Below, one piece after another: positions 1-7,698 of a stretch of 64,000 nucleotides of DNA. A program made the position numbers and the translations under genes. Under the pieces are notes generated by a model. That model made no database searches. It was not told the origin of the DNA and was given only the letters and a program-made list of their open reading frames with translations. Location: NCBI RefSeq assembly GCF_000787815.1, contig NZ_BBPO01000036.1, forward strand, positions 12,539 to 76,538. Reading direction: 5' to 3'. Position 1 is the first letter of the stretch. Every line of letters begins with the position of its first letter. The DNA is from Streptacidiphilus neutrinimicus. GTDB lineage: Bacteria > Actinomycetota > Actinomycetes > Streptomycetales > Streptomycetaceae.

Positions 1-102
1 CGTCACCCCGGTCAGCGCGCCGTCACCTACGCGGTGGGCGTGCCCGACCCGAAACCCGGGGACATCGGTGAGGGAGTCGGTCAGCGCGCGCTCATCTGTC
101 AT
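1..102 (-). CDS. P1 family (DmpA/S58) peptidase, N-terminal fragment
   Basis: Partial gene that runs off the left edge; only the first 34 codons are present. The ATG is at 102-100, and the peptide begins MTDERALTDSLTDVPG, then FRVGHAH and GALTGVT. A TDVPG-x-RVGHA stretch followed by LTG-x-T is the usual opening of the L-aminopeptidase/D-esterase family (DmpA, S58). These enzymes are Ntn-like hydrolases that cleave themselves into two chains. The catalytic Ser lies outside the window, so activity cannot be judged. The gene is divergent from the ArsR gene and separated from it by a palindromic repeat. Confidence 0.75.
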   Translation of the reverse strand, partial: MTDERALTDSLTDVPGFRVGHAHRVGDGALTGVT

Positions 103-146
103 GCCGTCAGCTTGGCACCCATTACTGCTGACGGGCAGTCGCACTC

Positions 147-284
147 CGCCCAGGGGCGCGGGGCTCTGCTGATCTGCGGCTTCGTCGCGTGGGCGCGATG
201 AACCACCGAGCTGCGGATGGCCCTGCACGTCGGGGACCATCCGCAGCTCGGTGGGTTGTCGCACAGTTCCCTGAGCCCCAGGAG
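147..284. repeat. Intergenic palindromic repeat, copy 1
   Basis: Contains a perfect 18-bp inverted repeat, arms 203-220 and 237-254 around a 16-nt spacer. It is flanked by G-rich and C-rich outer arms (around 154-165 and 263-278). The right part (ACCATCCGCA, then GTGG, then CAGTTCCCTGAGCCCC) aligns with two other intergenic elements at 24604-24715 and 63509-63618. Those share GGCCATCCGCA, GGTGGT and a C-rich terminus. It fills the gap between the divergent peptidase and ArsR genes. Confidence 0.75.
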
Positions 285-386
285 GGTGCTGCCGCCTGTC
301 GGGAGCACATCCCACTCGATCTCGCGTACCTGGTGGGGCAAGCCGCGTGTGGGCGTGAACGGGCGGGCGGGGTGGGCGTGAGTACG

Positions 387-761
387 ATGAAAACCATGGT
401 CTCCAGAGCCGCCGCGTCCGCGCACGACGCCCCCGCAGCGCCCGCGCTCGACGCGGTGGAGGCCGAGCGGGTGGCCGGGACCTTGCAGGCGCTGGCGACG
501 CCGTCGCGGCTGCGGATCCTGTCGCGGCTGCGGCAGGGCCCCTGCACGGCGGGCGAGCTTGCCGCCGACGTGGACATGGAGCAGTCGTCCTGCTCCCACC
601 AGCTGCGGCTGCTGCGCAACCTCGGGCTCGTGGTGCGGGAGCGCCAGGGGCGGTCGGTGGTGTACGCGCTCTACGACGACCACGTCTCCGCGCTGCTGGA
701 CCAGGCGGTCTACCACGTCGCGCACCTGCGTGTCGGCGGGGTCAGCGCTGGGGAGGAGTGA
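387..761 (+). CDS. ArsR/SmtB-family metal sensor repressor (alpha5 site)
   Basis: A 124-residue winged-helix repressor if translated from ATG 387; GTG 378 and ATG 396 are possible alternatives. A longer reading from GTG 189 would run through the palindromic repeat and is unlikely. The helix-turn-helix spans about residues 53-83 (TAGELAADVDMEQSSCSHQL). Near the C terminus D97-x-H99, H110 and H113 have exactly the D-x-H-x10-H-x2-H spacing of the alpha5 site of CzrA, SmtB and NmtR. This points to a Zn, Ni or Co sensor that leaves DNA when metal binds. No metal exporter adjoins it here. Its 3' end overlaps the convergent transporter gene by 20 bp. Confidence 0.85.
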   Translation: MKTMVSRAAASAHDAPAAPALDAVEAERVAGTLQALATPSRLRILSRLRQGPCTAGELAADVDMEQSSCSHQLRLLRNLGLVVRERQGRSVVYALYDDHVSALLDQAVYHVAHLRVGGVSAGEE

Positions 762-2760
762 GCGGGCTGGGCTCACCGCGCCGGACGGCGCCGGGCGCGC
801 GGCGGGCCGGACCGCCGCCGCGGCGGGAGGAGGCGAGCTGCCAGGGGACGCTGATGACCATCACGCCCGGCATGAACAGCAGCCGGCTCTTGAGCCACAG
901 CGCGGACTGGTTGTGCAGCGGCTGCTCCCACCAGTGGCCCACGACGTACTCGGGGATGAAGACCGCGACCGCGTCCCTGGGGGACTCCTTGCGCAGGCCG
1001 CGCACGTACGCCACCACGGGCTTGGTGATCTCCCTGAAGGGTGAGTCGAGGACCTTGAGCGGGATGTCGATGTCGAACTCGTCCCACTGCCGCTCCAGCT
1101 CGATCGCCTCGTCGCGGTCGACGGCCGCCGTGACGGCCTCCAGCACGTCGGGGCGGAGCGCCTCGGCGTAGCCGATGGCGCGCAGCGTGGCCTTGTGCAG
1201 CTTGGAGACCAGCACCACGCCGTGGACGCGGCCCGGGCGGGTGAACTCCTCGGCCGGGAGGTCGACGGCGAGCTCGTCCGCGACGTCGTCGTAGTGGCGG
1301 TGGATGGCCTTCATGTTGACGAAGAGGAAGACCGCCGCGACCACGGCCAGCCAGGCGCCCTGGGTGAACTTGGTGGCCATGACGATGACCAGGACCAGCG
1401 CGGTGACGCACGCGCCGAAGCCGTTGATGATCCGGGAGCGTTGGGCCGCCGCCCGCGTCCGCTGGTCCGGTTCCCCGCGCAGCAGCTCGTTCCAGTGCCG
1501 GACCATGCCGATCTGGGAGAGCGTGAAGGAGGTGAAGACGCCGAGGATGTAGAGGTGGATCAGGTTGGTGACGTTGGCCCGGTAGGCGACCAGCAGGGCG
1601 ACGTTCACCAGGGCCAGCGCCAGGATGCCGTTGGAGAAGGCGAGCCGGTCGCCGCGGGTGTGCAGCTGGCGCGGCAGGTAGCGGTGCTGGGCGAGGATCG
1701 AGGACAGCAGCGGGAATCCGTTGAAGGCGGTGTTCGCGGCCAGGACGAGGACCAGGGCGGTGGCGGCCTGGATGTAGTAGAAGAGCACGCTGTGGTCGCC
1801 GCCGAAGATCGCGGCGGCTAGCTGGGCGATGACGGTCTGCTGCGGCGCGGTGGAGCAGTCGGGGAAGCCGACGAGCTGGCAGCCGTCGTTGGTGATGTGG
1901 ATCTTCGAGGTCAGCGACAGGACGGTGATCCCGGCGAACATCACCACGGCCGTGATGCCCATGGCGGCCATGGTCTGCGCCGCGTTCCTGCTCTTCGGCC
2001 TGCGGAAGGCCGGGACCCCGTTGGAGATCGCCTCCACGCCCGTCAGCGCGGTGCAGCCGGAGGCGAAGGCGCGTAGCGCGAGCATCAGCAGGGCGAAGCC
2101 GGTGAGCGTGTTGTTGTGGTCGGTCGGCGTGATCGGGTACTTCGCGCTGGACGCGACCGGGGTGTGGCCGAAGGCCATCTTGACGAAGCCCGTGATCACC
2201 ATGAGCAGGATGCCCGCGATGAACAGGTAGGTCGGGGCGGCGAAGGCCTTGCCGGACTCGCGCACACCGCGCAGGTTCACCGCCGCCAGCAGCACGACGA
2301 AGAGCACGGCCATCAGCACGCGGTAGGGCGCCAGCCCGGTGAAGGCCGAGATGATGTTGTCGACGCCGGAGGCGACGGAGACCGCGACGGTCATCACGTA
2401 GTCGACGAGCAGCGCGGCCGCGACGACCAGGCCCGCGTTGGGCCCGAGGTTCGAGGAGACCACCTCGTAGGAGCCGCCGCCGCTCGGGTAGGCGTAGACG
2501 ACCTGACGGTAGGACAGGACCACCACCGCCATCAGCAGGACGACGCCCAGCCCGATCCAGGGGGTCAGGTAGAGGAAGGCCGTGCCGCCGACGGTCAGGA
2601 CCAGCAGGATCTCCTGGGTGGCGTAGGCGACCGAGGAGAGCGGGTCGGAGGCGAAGATCGGCAGCGCGACGCGTTTGGGCAGCAGGGTCTCGCCGAGCTC
2701 CTCGCTCCGCATCGCCCGGCCGATGATCAGCCGCTTCACCGCCTGAGGGATGTTCACCAC
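742..2760 (-). CDS. KimA-like APC-family potassium transporter
   Basis: Membrane protein of 672 residues with about 12 hydrophobic segments, then a cytoplasmic C-terminal region of about 170 residues. The core (SSVAYATQEILL, YRQVVYAYPSGGGSYEV, GCTALTGVEAISN, ANTAFNGFP) follows the Bacillus subtilis K+/H+ symporter KimA (YdaO), as I remember it, more closely than amino-acid permeases. K+ is therefore the likely substrate. The gene opens with tandem GTG codons (2760, 2757) and no clear ribosome site; TAGTCT lies about 10 nt upstream, so a leaderless mRNA is possible. A paralogue starts 205 bp away on the other strand and shares the C-terminal HWW...PLHNQ motif. A polyamine or amino-acid substrate is not excluded. 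Confidence 0.8.
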   Translation of the reverse strand: MVNIPQAVKRLIIGRAMRSEELGETLLPKRVALPIFASDPLSSVAYATQEILLVLTVGGTAFLYLTPWIGLGVVLLMAVVVLSYRQVVYAYPSGGGSYEVVSSNLGPNAGLVVAAALLVDYVMTVAVSVASGVDNIISAFTGLAPYRVLMAVLFVVLLAAVNLRGVRESGKAFAAPTYLFIAGILLMVITGFVKMAFGHTPVASSAKYPITPTDHNNTLTGFALLMLALRAFASGCTALTGVEAISNGVPAFRRPKSRNAAQTMAAMGITAVVMFAGITVLSLTSKIHITNDGCQLVGFPDCSTAPQQTVIAQLAAAIFGGDHSVLFYYIQAATALVLVLAANTAFNGFPLLSSILAQHRYLPRQLHTRGDRLAFSNGILALALVNVALLVAYRANVTNLIHLYILGVFTSFTLSQIGMVRHWNELLRGEPDQRTRAAAQRSRIINGFGACVTALVLVIVMATKFTQGAWLAVVAAVFLFVNMKAIHRHYDDVADELAVDLPAEEFTRPGRVHGVVLVSKLHKATLRAIGYAEALRPDVLEAVTAAVDRDEAIELERQWDEFDIDIPLKVLDSPFREITKPVVAYVRGLRKESPRDAVAVFIPEYVVGHWWEQPLHNQSALWLKSRLLFMPGVMVISVPWQLASSRRGGGPARRAPGAVRRGEPSPLTPPQR

Positions 2761-2965
2761 GGACCGAGACTAGGCGAAAACAGACATCATGCACCTTTCC
2801 GGCACGCGGCCGGAGGCGGTGGCGGTCCGCATCAGGATCGCGTAGCGGCGCCGCCCGGCGACGTTAAGAGATCATCAGGACGTCCCTGCCGTGGCGCCCG
2901 GGCGCGCCAGCATGGGGATCCGTCAGAGCGACGACCACCACGCAGCACATCCCCGGGGAGGGGCC

Positions 2966-4828
2966 ATGTCGGCAGCCACAGCCGCCACCGAGGAGTCCGC
3001 GCCGCATCCGATACCCCCGGCCGCCGACCCCGCGGAGAAGCACCGCCTCTCCGCGCTCGGCGGCCTGGCCGCGCTCTCCCTGGACGCCATGGCGTCCGTG
3101 GCGTACGGGCCCGAGGCGATCGTGCTGGTGCTGGCCACCGCCGGTGCGCACGGGCTCGGCTTCACCCTCCCGGTCACCCTCGCGATCGCCGCGCTGCTGG
3201 CCGTGCTGACCTTCTCCTACCGTCAGGTCATCGCCGCCTTCCCGGACGGCGGCGGCTCCTACGCCGTCGCCAAGACCCACCTCGGCCGGCGCACCGCGCT
3301 GGTCGCGGCGGCGTCCCTGGTCGTCGACTACGTGCTGAACGTCGCCGTCTCCGTGACGGCCGGCGTCGCGGCGCTGACCTCGGCGTTCCCCTCGCTCTAC
3401 GGGCAGCGCGTGTGGATCTGCCTGGCCGTGCTCGTGCTGATCACCGCGATCAACCTGCGCGGTATCGCCGAGTCGGCACGCGCCTTCATGATCCCGACGG
3501 CGGTCTTCGTGGCGTCCATCCTGGGCGTCGTCGTGGTCGGCCTCTTCCGTGCCCACCCGGTCGCGCTGCTGGCCACCGGGCACGCCTCGGACGTCGCCTC
3601 CGACGCGACGTCCGTCGGCGTCCTGCTGCTGCTCCGCGCGTTCGCCTCCGGCTGCTCCGCGCTGACCGGCGTCGAGGCGATCGCCAACGCGGTCCCGTCG
3701 TTCCGCGTCCCGCGCGTCAAGCGGGCGCAGCACACCGAGATCGCCCTGGGCGGACTGCTCGGCGTGATGCTCATCGGGCTGGCGGTGCTCATCGGCCGCT
3801 TCCACCTGCAGCCGGTCGAGGGCGTCACCGTGCTGGCCCAGCTGACCGACGCCTCCTTCGGCCACGGCTTCTTCTTCTACCTGGTGCAGTTCGCCACCAT
3901 GGTGCTGCTGGCCCTCGCCGCGAACACCTCCTTCGGCGGCCTGCCGGTGCTGCTGCGGCTGCTGGCCCGTGACCACCACCTGCCGCACGTCTTCGCGCTC
4001 CGCGCCGACCACCAGGTCTACCGCCACGGCGTGCTGGCGCTGGCCGGCGCCTCGGCCGTGCTGCTGGTCGCCTCCGGCGGCGACGTGGACAACCTCGTCC
4101 CGCTGTTCGCGATCGGCGTCTTCGTCGGCTTCACCATCGCCCAGGTGGGCATGGTCCGGCACTGGTGGCTCTCCGGCTGCGCCGGCTGGCGCGGCAAGGC
4201 GGCCGTCAACGGCTTCGGCGCGCTGCTGACCGCGGCGGCGACGGTGGTCGAGACGCTGACCAAGTTCACCGAGGGCGCCTGGCTGGTCGTCACCCTGCTG
4301 CCGCTGTTGGTCCTGCTCTTCACCGCCGTCCGGCACGGCTACGCCAGGATCGGCGAGAAGCTGGAGCTGGGCGTCGTCCCCGACGCCCCGGAGCCCCGGC
4401 ACTCGCTGGTCGTCGTCCCCGTCGGCGCGCTGTCCCGGCTGACCCGCGAGGCGCTGTCGGCGGCGGTCTCGCTGGGCGACGAGGTCCTGGCCGTCACCGT
4501 CGTCCCCGGTGAGGCGGACGAGGAGGAGCGCGCGGCGGCGGCGTCGCTGCGGCGCGACTGGGACCTGTGGCAGCCAGGCGTCCCGCTGGTCGAGATCCCC
4601 TCGGCCCGCCGCGAACTGGCCCGGCCGCTGGTGCGGTACCTGCGCGAGCTGCGCGCGGAGGACGGCGGCCACGCCTACGACCGCGTGACGGTGCTGGTGC
4701 CCGAGGTCGAACCGGAGCACTGGTGGACCTGGCCCCTCCACAACCAGCGCGGCGCGCTGATCAGTCGTGCGGTACGGCGCGGCACGGACGCGACGGTCTG
4801 CCGGCTGCGGCTGCGGCTGAACGGGTAG
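2966..4828 (+). CDS. KimA-like APC-family potassium transporter, second copy
   Basis: A 620-residue paralogue of the divergent transporter at 742-2760. ATG 2966 is preceded by GGGGAGGGG; the reading frame opens earlier at 2891 without a ribosome site. It keeps the KimA-type signatures SSVAYG-like (MASVAYGPEAIVL), YRQVIAAFPDGGGSYAV, GCSALTGVEAIAN and ANTSFGGLP, and a C-terminal soluble domain ending in EHWWTWPLHNQ. K+ uptake at the plasma membrane is inferred from family resemblance. Divergent paralogues sharing one intergenic region suggest a common signal with different affinities or coupling. I found no ydaO-type c-di-AMP riboswitch by eye. A 15-bp-stem hairpin follows at 4987-5033. Confidence 0.8.
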   Translation: MSAATAATEESAPHPIPPAADPAEKHRLSALGGLAALSLDAMASVAYGPEAIVLVLATAGAHGLGFTLPVTLAIAALLAVLTFSYRQVIAAFPDGGGSYAVAKTHLGRRTALVAAASLVVDYVLNVAVSVTAGVAALTSAFPSLYGQRVWICLAVLVLITAINLRGIAESARAFMIPTAVFVASILGVVVVGLFRAHPVALLATGHASDVASDATSVGVLLLLRAFASGCSALTGVEAIANAVPSFRVPRVKRAQHTEIALGGLLGVMLIGLAVLIGRFHLQPVEGVTVLAQLTDASFGHGFFFYLVQFATMVLLALAANTSFGGLPVLLRLLARDHHLPHVFALRADHQVYRHGVLALAGASAVLLVASGGDVDNLVPLFAIGVFVGFTIAQVGMVRHWWLSGCAGWRGKAAVNGFGALLTAAATVVETLTKFTEGAWLVVTLLPLLVLLFTAVRHGYARIGEKLELGVVPDAPEPRHSLVVVPVGALSRLTREALSAAVSLGDEVLAVTVVPGEADEEERAAAASLRRDWDLWQPGVPLVEIPSARRELARPLVRYLRELRAEDGGHAYDRVTVLVPEVEPEHWWTWPLHNQRGALISRAVRRGTDATVCRLRLRLNG

Positions 4829-5121
4829 ATGACCGCCCAAGAGCGGACGTGACGCACGAATCTGACGCTTGGGCGCAGGCGGCGCACGCTCAGGAATGGG
4901 CATGGCGGTTTCACCGCGAGCGGCGCGGTCGGCGGCAACGCCTGGGAGCGCTACGCCGGGCTGAGCCGAGCCCGGGCCCACCGGCCCGCAGACGCCCCGG
5001 GGCGCGGATCCTCCGCCCCCCGGGGCGTCTGCGCTAGGGGGCCGTATGGATGCGGCCGACCCGCGTATGGAACCCGTCAAGACTGCACAGCCCACCCGCC
5101 CGGCGCGGGTGTGATGGCGGG
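4829..5121. other. Intergenic region without a supported gene
   Basis: Apart from the terminator hairpin at 4987-5033 I see no convincing gene. A 22-codon reading from ATG at about 4896 (MGMAVSPRAARSAATPG) has no ribosome site or recognisable feature. A second frame here reads NAWERYAGL but has no start codon. Confidence 0.4.
4987..5033. terminator. Strong GC-rich hairpin terminator
   Basis: Arms 4988-5002 and 5018-5032 are perfectly complementary over 15 bp (GCAGACGCCCCGGGG and its complement), with one more closing C-G pair outside and a 15-nt loop. There is no U tract, as is common in streptomycetes. It lies about 160 bp after the second KimA-like gene and before the next gene on the same strand, so it probably ends transcription from the transporter. 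Confidence 0.8.
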
Positions 5122-5556
5122 GTGTTCGAGGACTCCGCTCCCGCGTCGATGCCGACGCCCCTGCTTTTCGTCGTCGCCTTCGGCGTCGCGTTGGCGGCGT
5201 CCGTGTTCGTGGGTGCCGTGACGACGCCCAAGCACGCCGTGGTGGGCCTGGTGCTGGTCGGCGCCGCCTGTGTCGGCGTGGCGCGGCGCGGCAAGGACGT
5301 ACGGGCGGCGCTGATCGTGGCGCCGGTCTTCTGGCTCTGCTTCGACGGGTTCGTCGAGCACCGGGACGGCGTGCTCGGCTGGGGCGGCTGGACGGAGGCG
5401 TGGCGGCTCGCCGCGCTGTTGGGGTCGGCGCTGCTGCCGCTGGTCGTGCGCGGGGCCCAGGGGCTCTGGACCGCGCGGACGCGGTTCCGGCGGGCGTCGC
5501 TGGAGTGGTTCGAGCCGGAGATGCCGGAGCGGAAGCACCCCTCGGCCTGGAACTGA
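5122..5556 (+). CDS. Small membrane protein of unknown function
   Basis: I do not recognise the family. From GTG 5122 it would be 144 residues; ATG 5149 (135 residues) and ATG 5050 are alternatives, none with a strong ribosome site. It has about three or four hydrophobic segments: LLFVVAFGVALAASVFVG, HAVVGLVLVGAACVG, ALIVAPVFWLCFDGF and RLAALLGSALLPLVV. The C-terminal tail is basic and aromatic (ARTRFRRASLEWFEPEMPE). It converges on the acyl-CoA dehydrogenase gene 20 bp downstream. Codon bias supports this strand. No partner is evident. Confidence 0.6.
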   Translation: MFEDSAPASMPTPLLFVVAFGVALAASVFVGAVTTPKHAVVGLVLVGAACVGVARRGKDVRAALIVAPVFWLCFDGFVEHRDGVLGWGGWTEAWRLAALLGSALLPLVVRGAQGLWTARTRFRRASLEWFEPEMPERKHPSAWN

Positions 5557-5575
5557 GCCGCAAGCGGCGAAGAGG

Positions 5576-6553
5576 TCAGCTCGCGCCGACGATCCGCGCC
5601 CGGCAGGAAGCGGGCGTCCCCCACGCGTCCCGGAGCGGACGCGCCTTGCGCAGCCAGAGGGACAGCTCCAGCTCGTCCGTGTAGCCGATCGCCCCGTGCA
5701 GTTGGAGGGCCGCCCGCGCCGACGCGCAGGCCGCCTCCCCCGAGGCGACCTTGGCCATGGCGATGTCGACCGGATCCAGGGACAGCGCCGCCGCGTGAAC
5801 CAGCGGCCGCGCGAACTCCAGCGCGACCAGCACGTCCGCAAGGCGGTGCTTGACCGCCTGGAAGGAGCCGACGGCGACGCCGAACTGCCGCCGTTCCCGC
5901 ACGTAGGCCACGGTCCGGTCGAGCAGCGCGCGGCCGACGCCCAGCGCCTGCGCGGCCGTGGCGAGGGCCGCCCACGCCCGGGCCTCCCCGGCGGCCGCCG
6001 CGACGTGCGGCCCGCGGGCGAGCAGGTCGCCCCGCGCGGCCGGGGCGAAGAGACGCCGGACGGGGTCGTGGGAGGGGACGGCCGGGCCGGGCTCGTCGAC
6101 GAGCCAGAGCTCCTCGCCCGTGTCCCCGGCGACGACGAGGACGGCGTCGGCGACGTCGGCGTCCAGCGCGTAGCCGCCGTCGCCGCGGAGGGTGGCCAGC
6201 GCACCGCCGGAGGCGAGGCGCGGCAGCCACGCCTGGGCGGGCGCGGCGTCGCCGAGCCCGGCGAGCAGTACCGACGCGGCGACGGTCTCCACCGCCGGGC
6301 CAGGAACGGCGTGGCGGCCCAGGGCCTCGAAGGCGAGCGTCAGCTCCAGCGGGAGCCGCCCCGCACCCTCGGACTCGTCCGGAACGGCGAGCGCGAAGAC
6401 ACCCGCCTTGGCGAACCGGTCCCACAACGCGCGGCCGGGCGCGTGGTCCCCGCGTGCCCAGGCGCGGGCGGCGGACGGGGCGTCGGCGGCCGCGAGCAGG
6501 GCCTCCAGGGTGCGGGCGAACTCCCGCTGCTCCGCGTCGAGGAGGAAGCGCAC
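5576..6553 (-). CDS. Acyl-CoA dehydrogenase, short subunit
   Basis: Flavoprotein of 325 residues of the acyl-CoA dehydrogenase fold, starting at GTG 6553, 2 bp after the upstream fadE stop. It has the N-terminal helical part (FLLDAEQREFARTLEALL), a weak middle beta domain, and the C-terminal four-helix part (ERRQFGVAVGSFQAVKHRLAD, LHGAIGYTDE). It is shorter than the usual 380-400 residues and its FAD-binding middle is divergent. That fits the second subunit of an alpha2beta2 FadE heterotetramer, as in mycobacterial steroid catabolism. Tight linkage to the next fadE supports co-assembly. The order ech-fadE-fadE resembles M. tuberculosis echA13-fadE17-fadE18, but I cannot confirm orthology. Confidence 0.85.
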   Translation of the reverse strand: MRFLLDAEQREFARTLEALLAAADAPSAARAWARGDHAPGRALWDRFAKAGVFALAVPDESEGAGRLPLELTLAFEALGRHAVPGPAVETVAASVLLAGLGDAAPAQAWLPRLASGGALATLRGDGGYALDADVADAVLVVAGDTGEELWLVDEPGPAVPSHDPVRRLFAPAARGDLLARGPHVAAAAGEARAWAALATAAQALGVGRALLDRTVAYVRERRQFGVAVGSFQAVKHRLADVLVALEFARPLVHAAALSLDPVDIAMAKVASGEAACASARAALQLHGAIGYTDELELSLWLRKARPLRDAWGTPASCRARIVGAS

Positions 6554-6555
6554 CG

Positions 6556-7695
6556 TTACCGCCGTCCCTTGGGCAGGCCGAGCAGCCGCTCGGCGATGAT
6601 GTCGCGCTGGATCTCGTTGGTGCCGGCGTAGATCGGCCCGGCCAGGGAGAAGACCCAGCCCTCCGCCCACGGGCCGTCGGCGCGTTCCGCGTCGGGGCCG
6701 AGCAGGTCGAGCGCGGTCTCGTGGAGGGCGATGTCGTACTCGGACCAGAAGACCTTGTTCAGGCTGGACTCCGCGCCGATCACGCCGCCCGCCGCGAAGC
6801 GGGAGGCGCCCGCGTAGGTGAACAGCTGGTAGGCGCGGGCGCCGATCAGTGCGTCCGCGACGCGGTCGGCGAGGGCCCGGTCGCGGCCGGCGGAGTCCCA
6901 CAGCGCGGCCAGCCTGCACGCGGAGGCGAGGAAACGGCCGGGTGAGCGCAGCGTCAGACCGCGTTCGTTGCCCGCCGTGCTCATCGCGACGCGCCAGCCC
7001 TCGCCCGGGGCGCCGACGACGTCCTCGTCCGGCACGAAGACCTCGTCGAGGAAGAGCTCCGCGAAGGCGGGCTTGCCGTCCAGCCGCCCGATCGGACGTA
7101 CCGTCACGCCCGGTGCGCGCAGGTCGAACATCAGGTAGGTGAGGCCGAGGTGCGGCCTGTCCAGGCCGGGTTCGCTGCGGAAGAGGCCGAACGCCCGGTC
7201 TGCGAAGGCCGCGCGGGACGACCAGGTCTTCTGGCCGCTGAGCAGCCAGCCGCCGTCCGTGCGGACCGCGCGGGACCGGAGCGAGGCGAGGTCGGAGCCG
7301 GAGGCGGGCTCGGACCAGGCCTGCGCCCAGATCACCTCGCCGCGCGCCATCGGCGGCAGCACGCGAGCGCGCTGCTCCTCTGTGCCGTGGTCGAAGAGGG
7401 TGGGCGCGAGAAGACTGATGCCGTTCTGGGAGACCCGGCCGGGGGCGCCCGCCGCGTAGTACTCCTCCTCGAAGACCAGCCAGCGCAGGATGTCGACGCC
7501 GCGGCCTCCGTAGGGCTCCGGCCAGGAGACCACCGACCAGCGGTCGGCGGCGAGCTCGGCCTCCCAGGCGCGGTGTGCGGCGAATCCCTCACGGGTCTCC
7601 AGCGAGGGCGGCGGCGTCGGCGGGACGTGGGCGGCGAGCCAGGCGCGGGCTTCGTCACGGAAGGCCTCGGTCTCCGCGTCGTGGGTGAGATCCAC
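6556..7695 (-). CDS. Acyl-CoA dehydrogenase, long subunit
   Basis: A 379-residue acyl-CoA dehydrogenase that introduces an alpha,beta double bond into an acyl-CoA and passes electrons to ETF. Typical landmarks are WSEPASGSDLASL (substrate/FAD loop), GQKTWSSRA, and PIYAGTNEIQRDIIAERLL near the C terminus. In the YAGT motif the residue equivalent to the MCAD catalytic Glu (YEGT) is Ala. This is common in FadE proteins whose base lies elsewhere, perhaps in the NERG segment. ATG 7695 follows the ech stop by 3 bp, and the smaller fadE starts 2 bp after this gene. A heteromeric enzyme is likely; the substrate is unknown. Confidence 0.88.
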   Translation of the reverse strand: MDLTHDAETEAFRDEARAWLAAHVPPTPPPSLETREGFAAHRAWEAELAADRWSVVSWPEPYGGRGVDILRWLVFEEEYYAAGAPGRVSQNGISLLAPTLFDHGTEEQRARVLPPMARGEVIWAQAWSEPASGSDLASLRSRAVRTDGGWLLSGQKTWSSRAAFADRAFGLFRSEPGLDRPHLGLTYLMFDLRAPGVTVRPIGRLDGKPAFAELFLDEVFVPDEDVVGAPGEGWRVAMSTAGNERGLTLRSPGRFLASACRLAALWDSAGRDRALADRVADALIGARAYQLFTYAGASRFAAGGVIGAESSLNKVFWSEYDIALHETALDLLGPDAERADGPWAEGWVFSLAGPIYAGTNEIQRDIIAERLLGLPKGRR

Positions 7696-7698
7696 GGT

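Noticed and set aside
189-386. Extended N terminus of the ArsR protein from GTG 189
   Set aside because: The added 66 residues are translated from the palindromic repeat and do not resemble an ArsR extension; GTG 378, ATG 387 or ATG 396 are better.
2761-2965. ydaO-type c-di-AMP riboswitch between the KimA-like genes
   Set aside because: I looked for it because Bacillus kimA has one, but the gap lacks the conserved elements I know and is short for two divergent leaders.
2864-5563. 899-codon minus-strand open frame antisense to the second KimA-like gene
   Set aside because: Composition is Arg/Gly/Asp low complexity with no domain; it is a shadow caused by high-GC codon bias of the real plus-strand gene.
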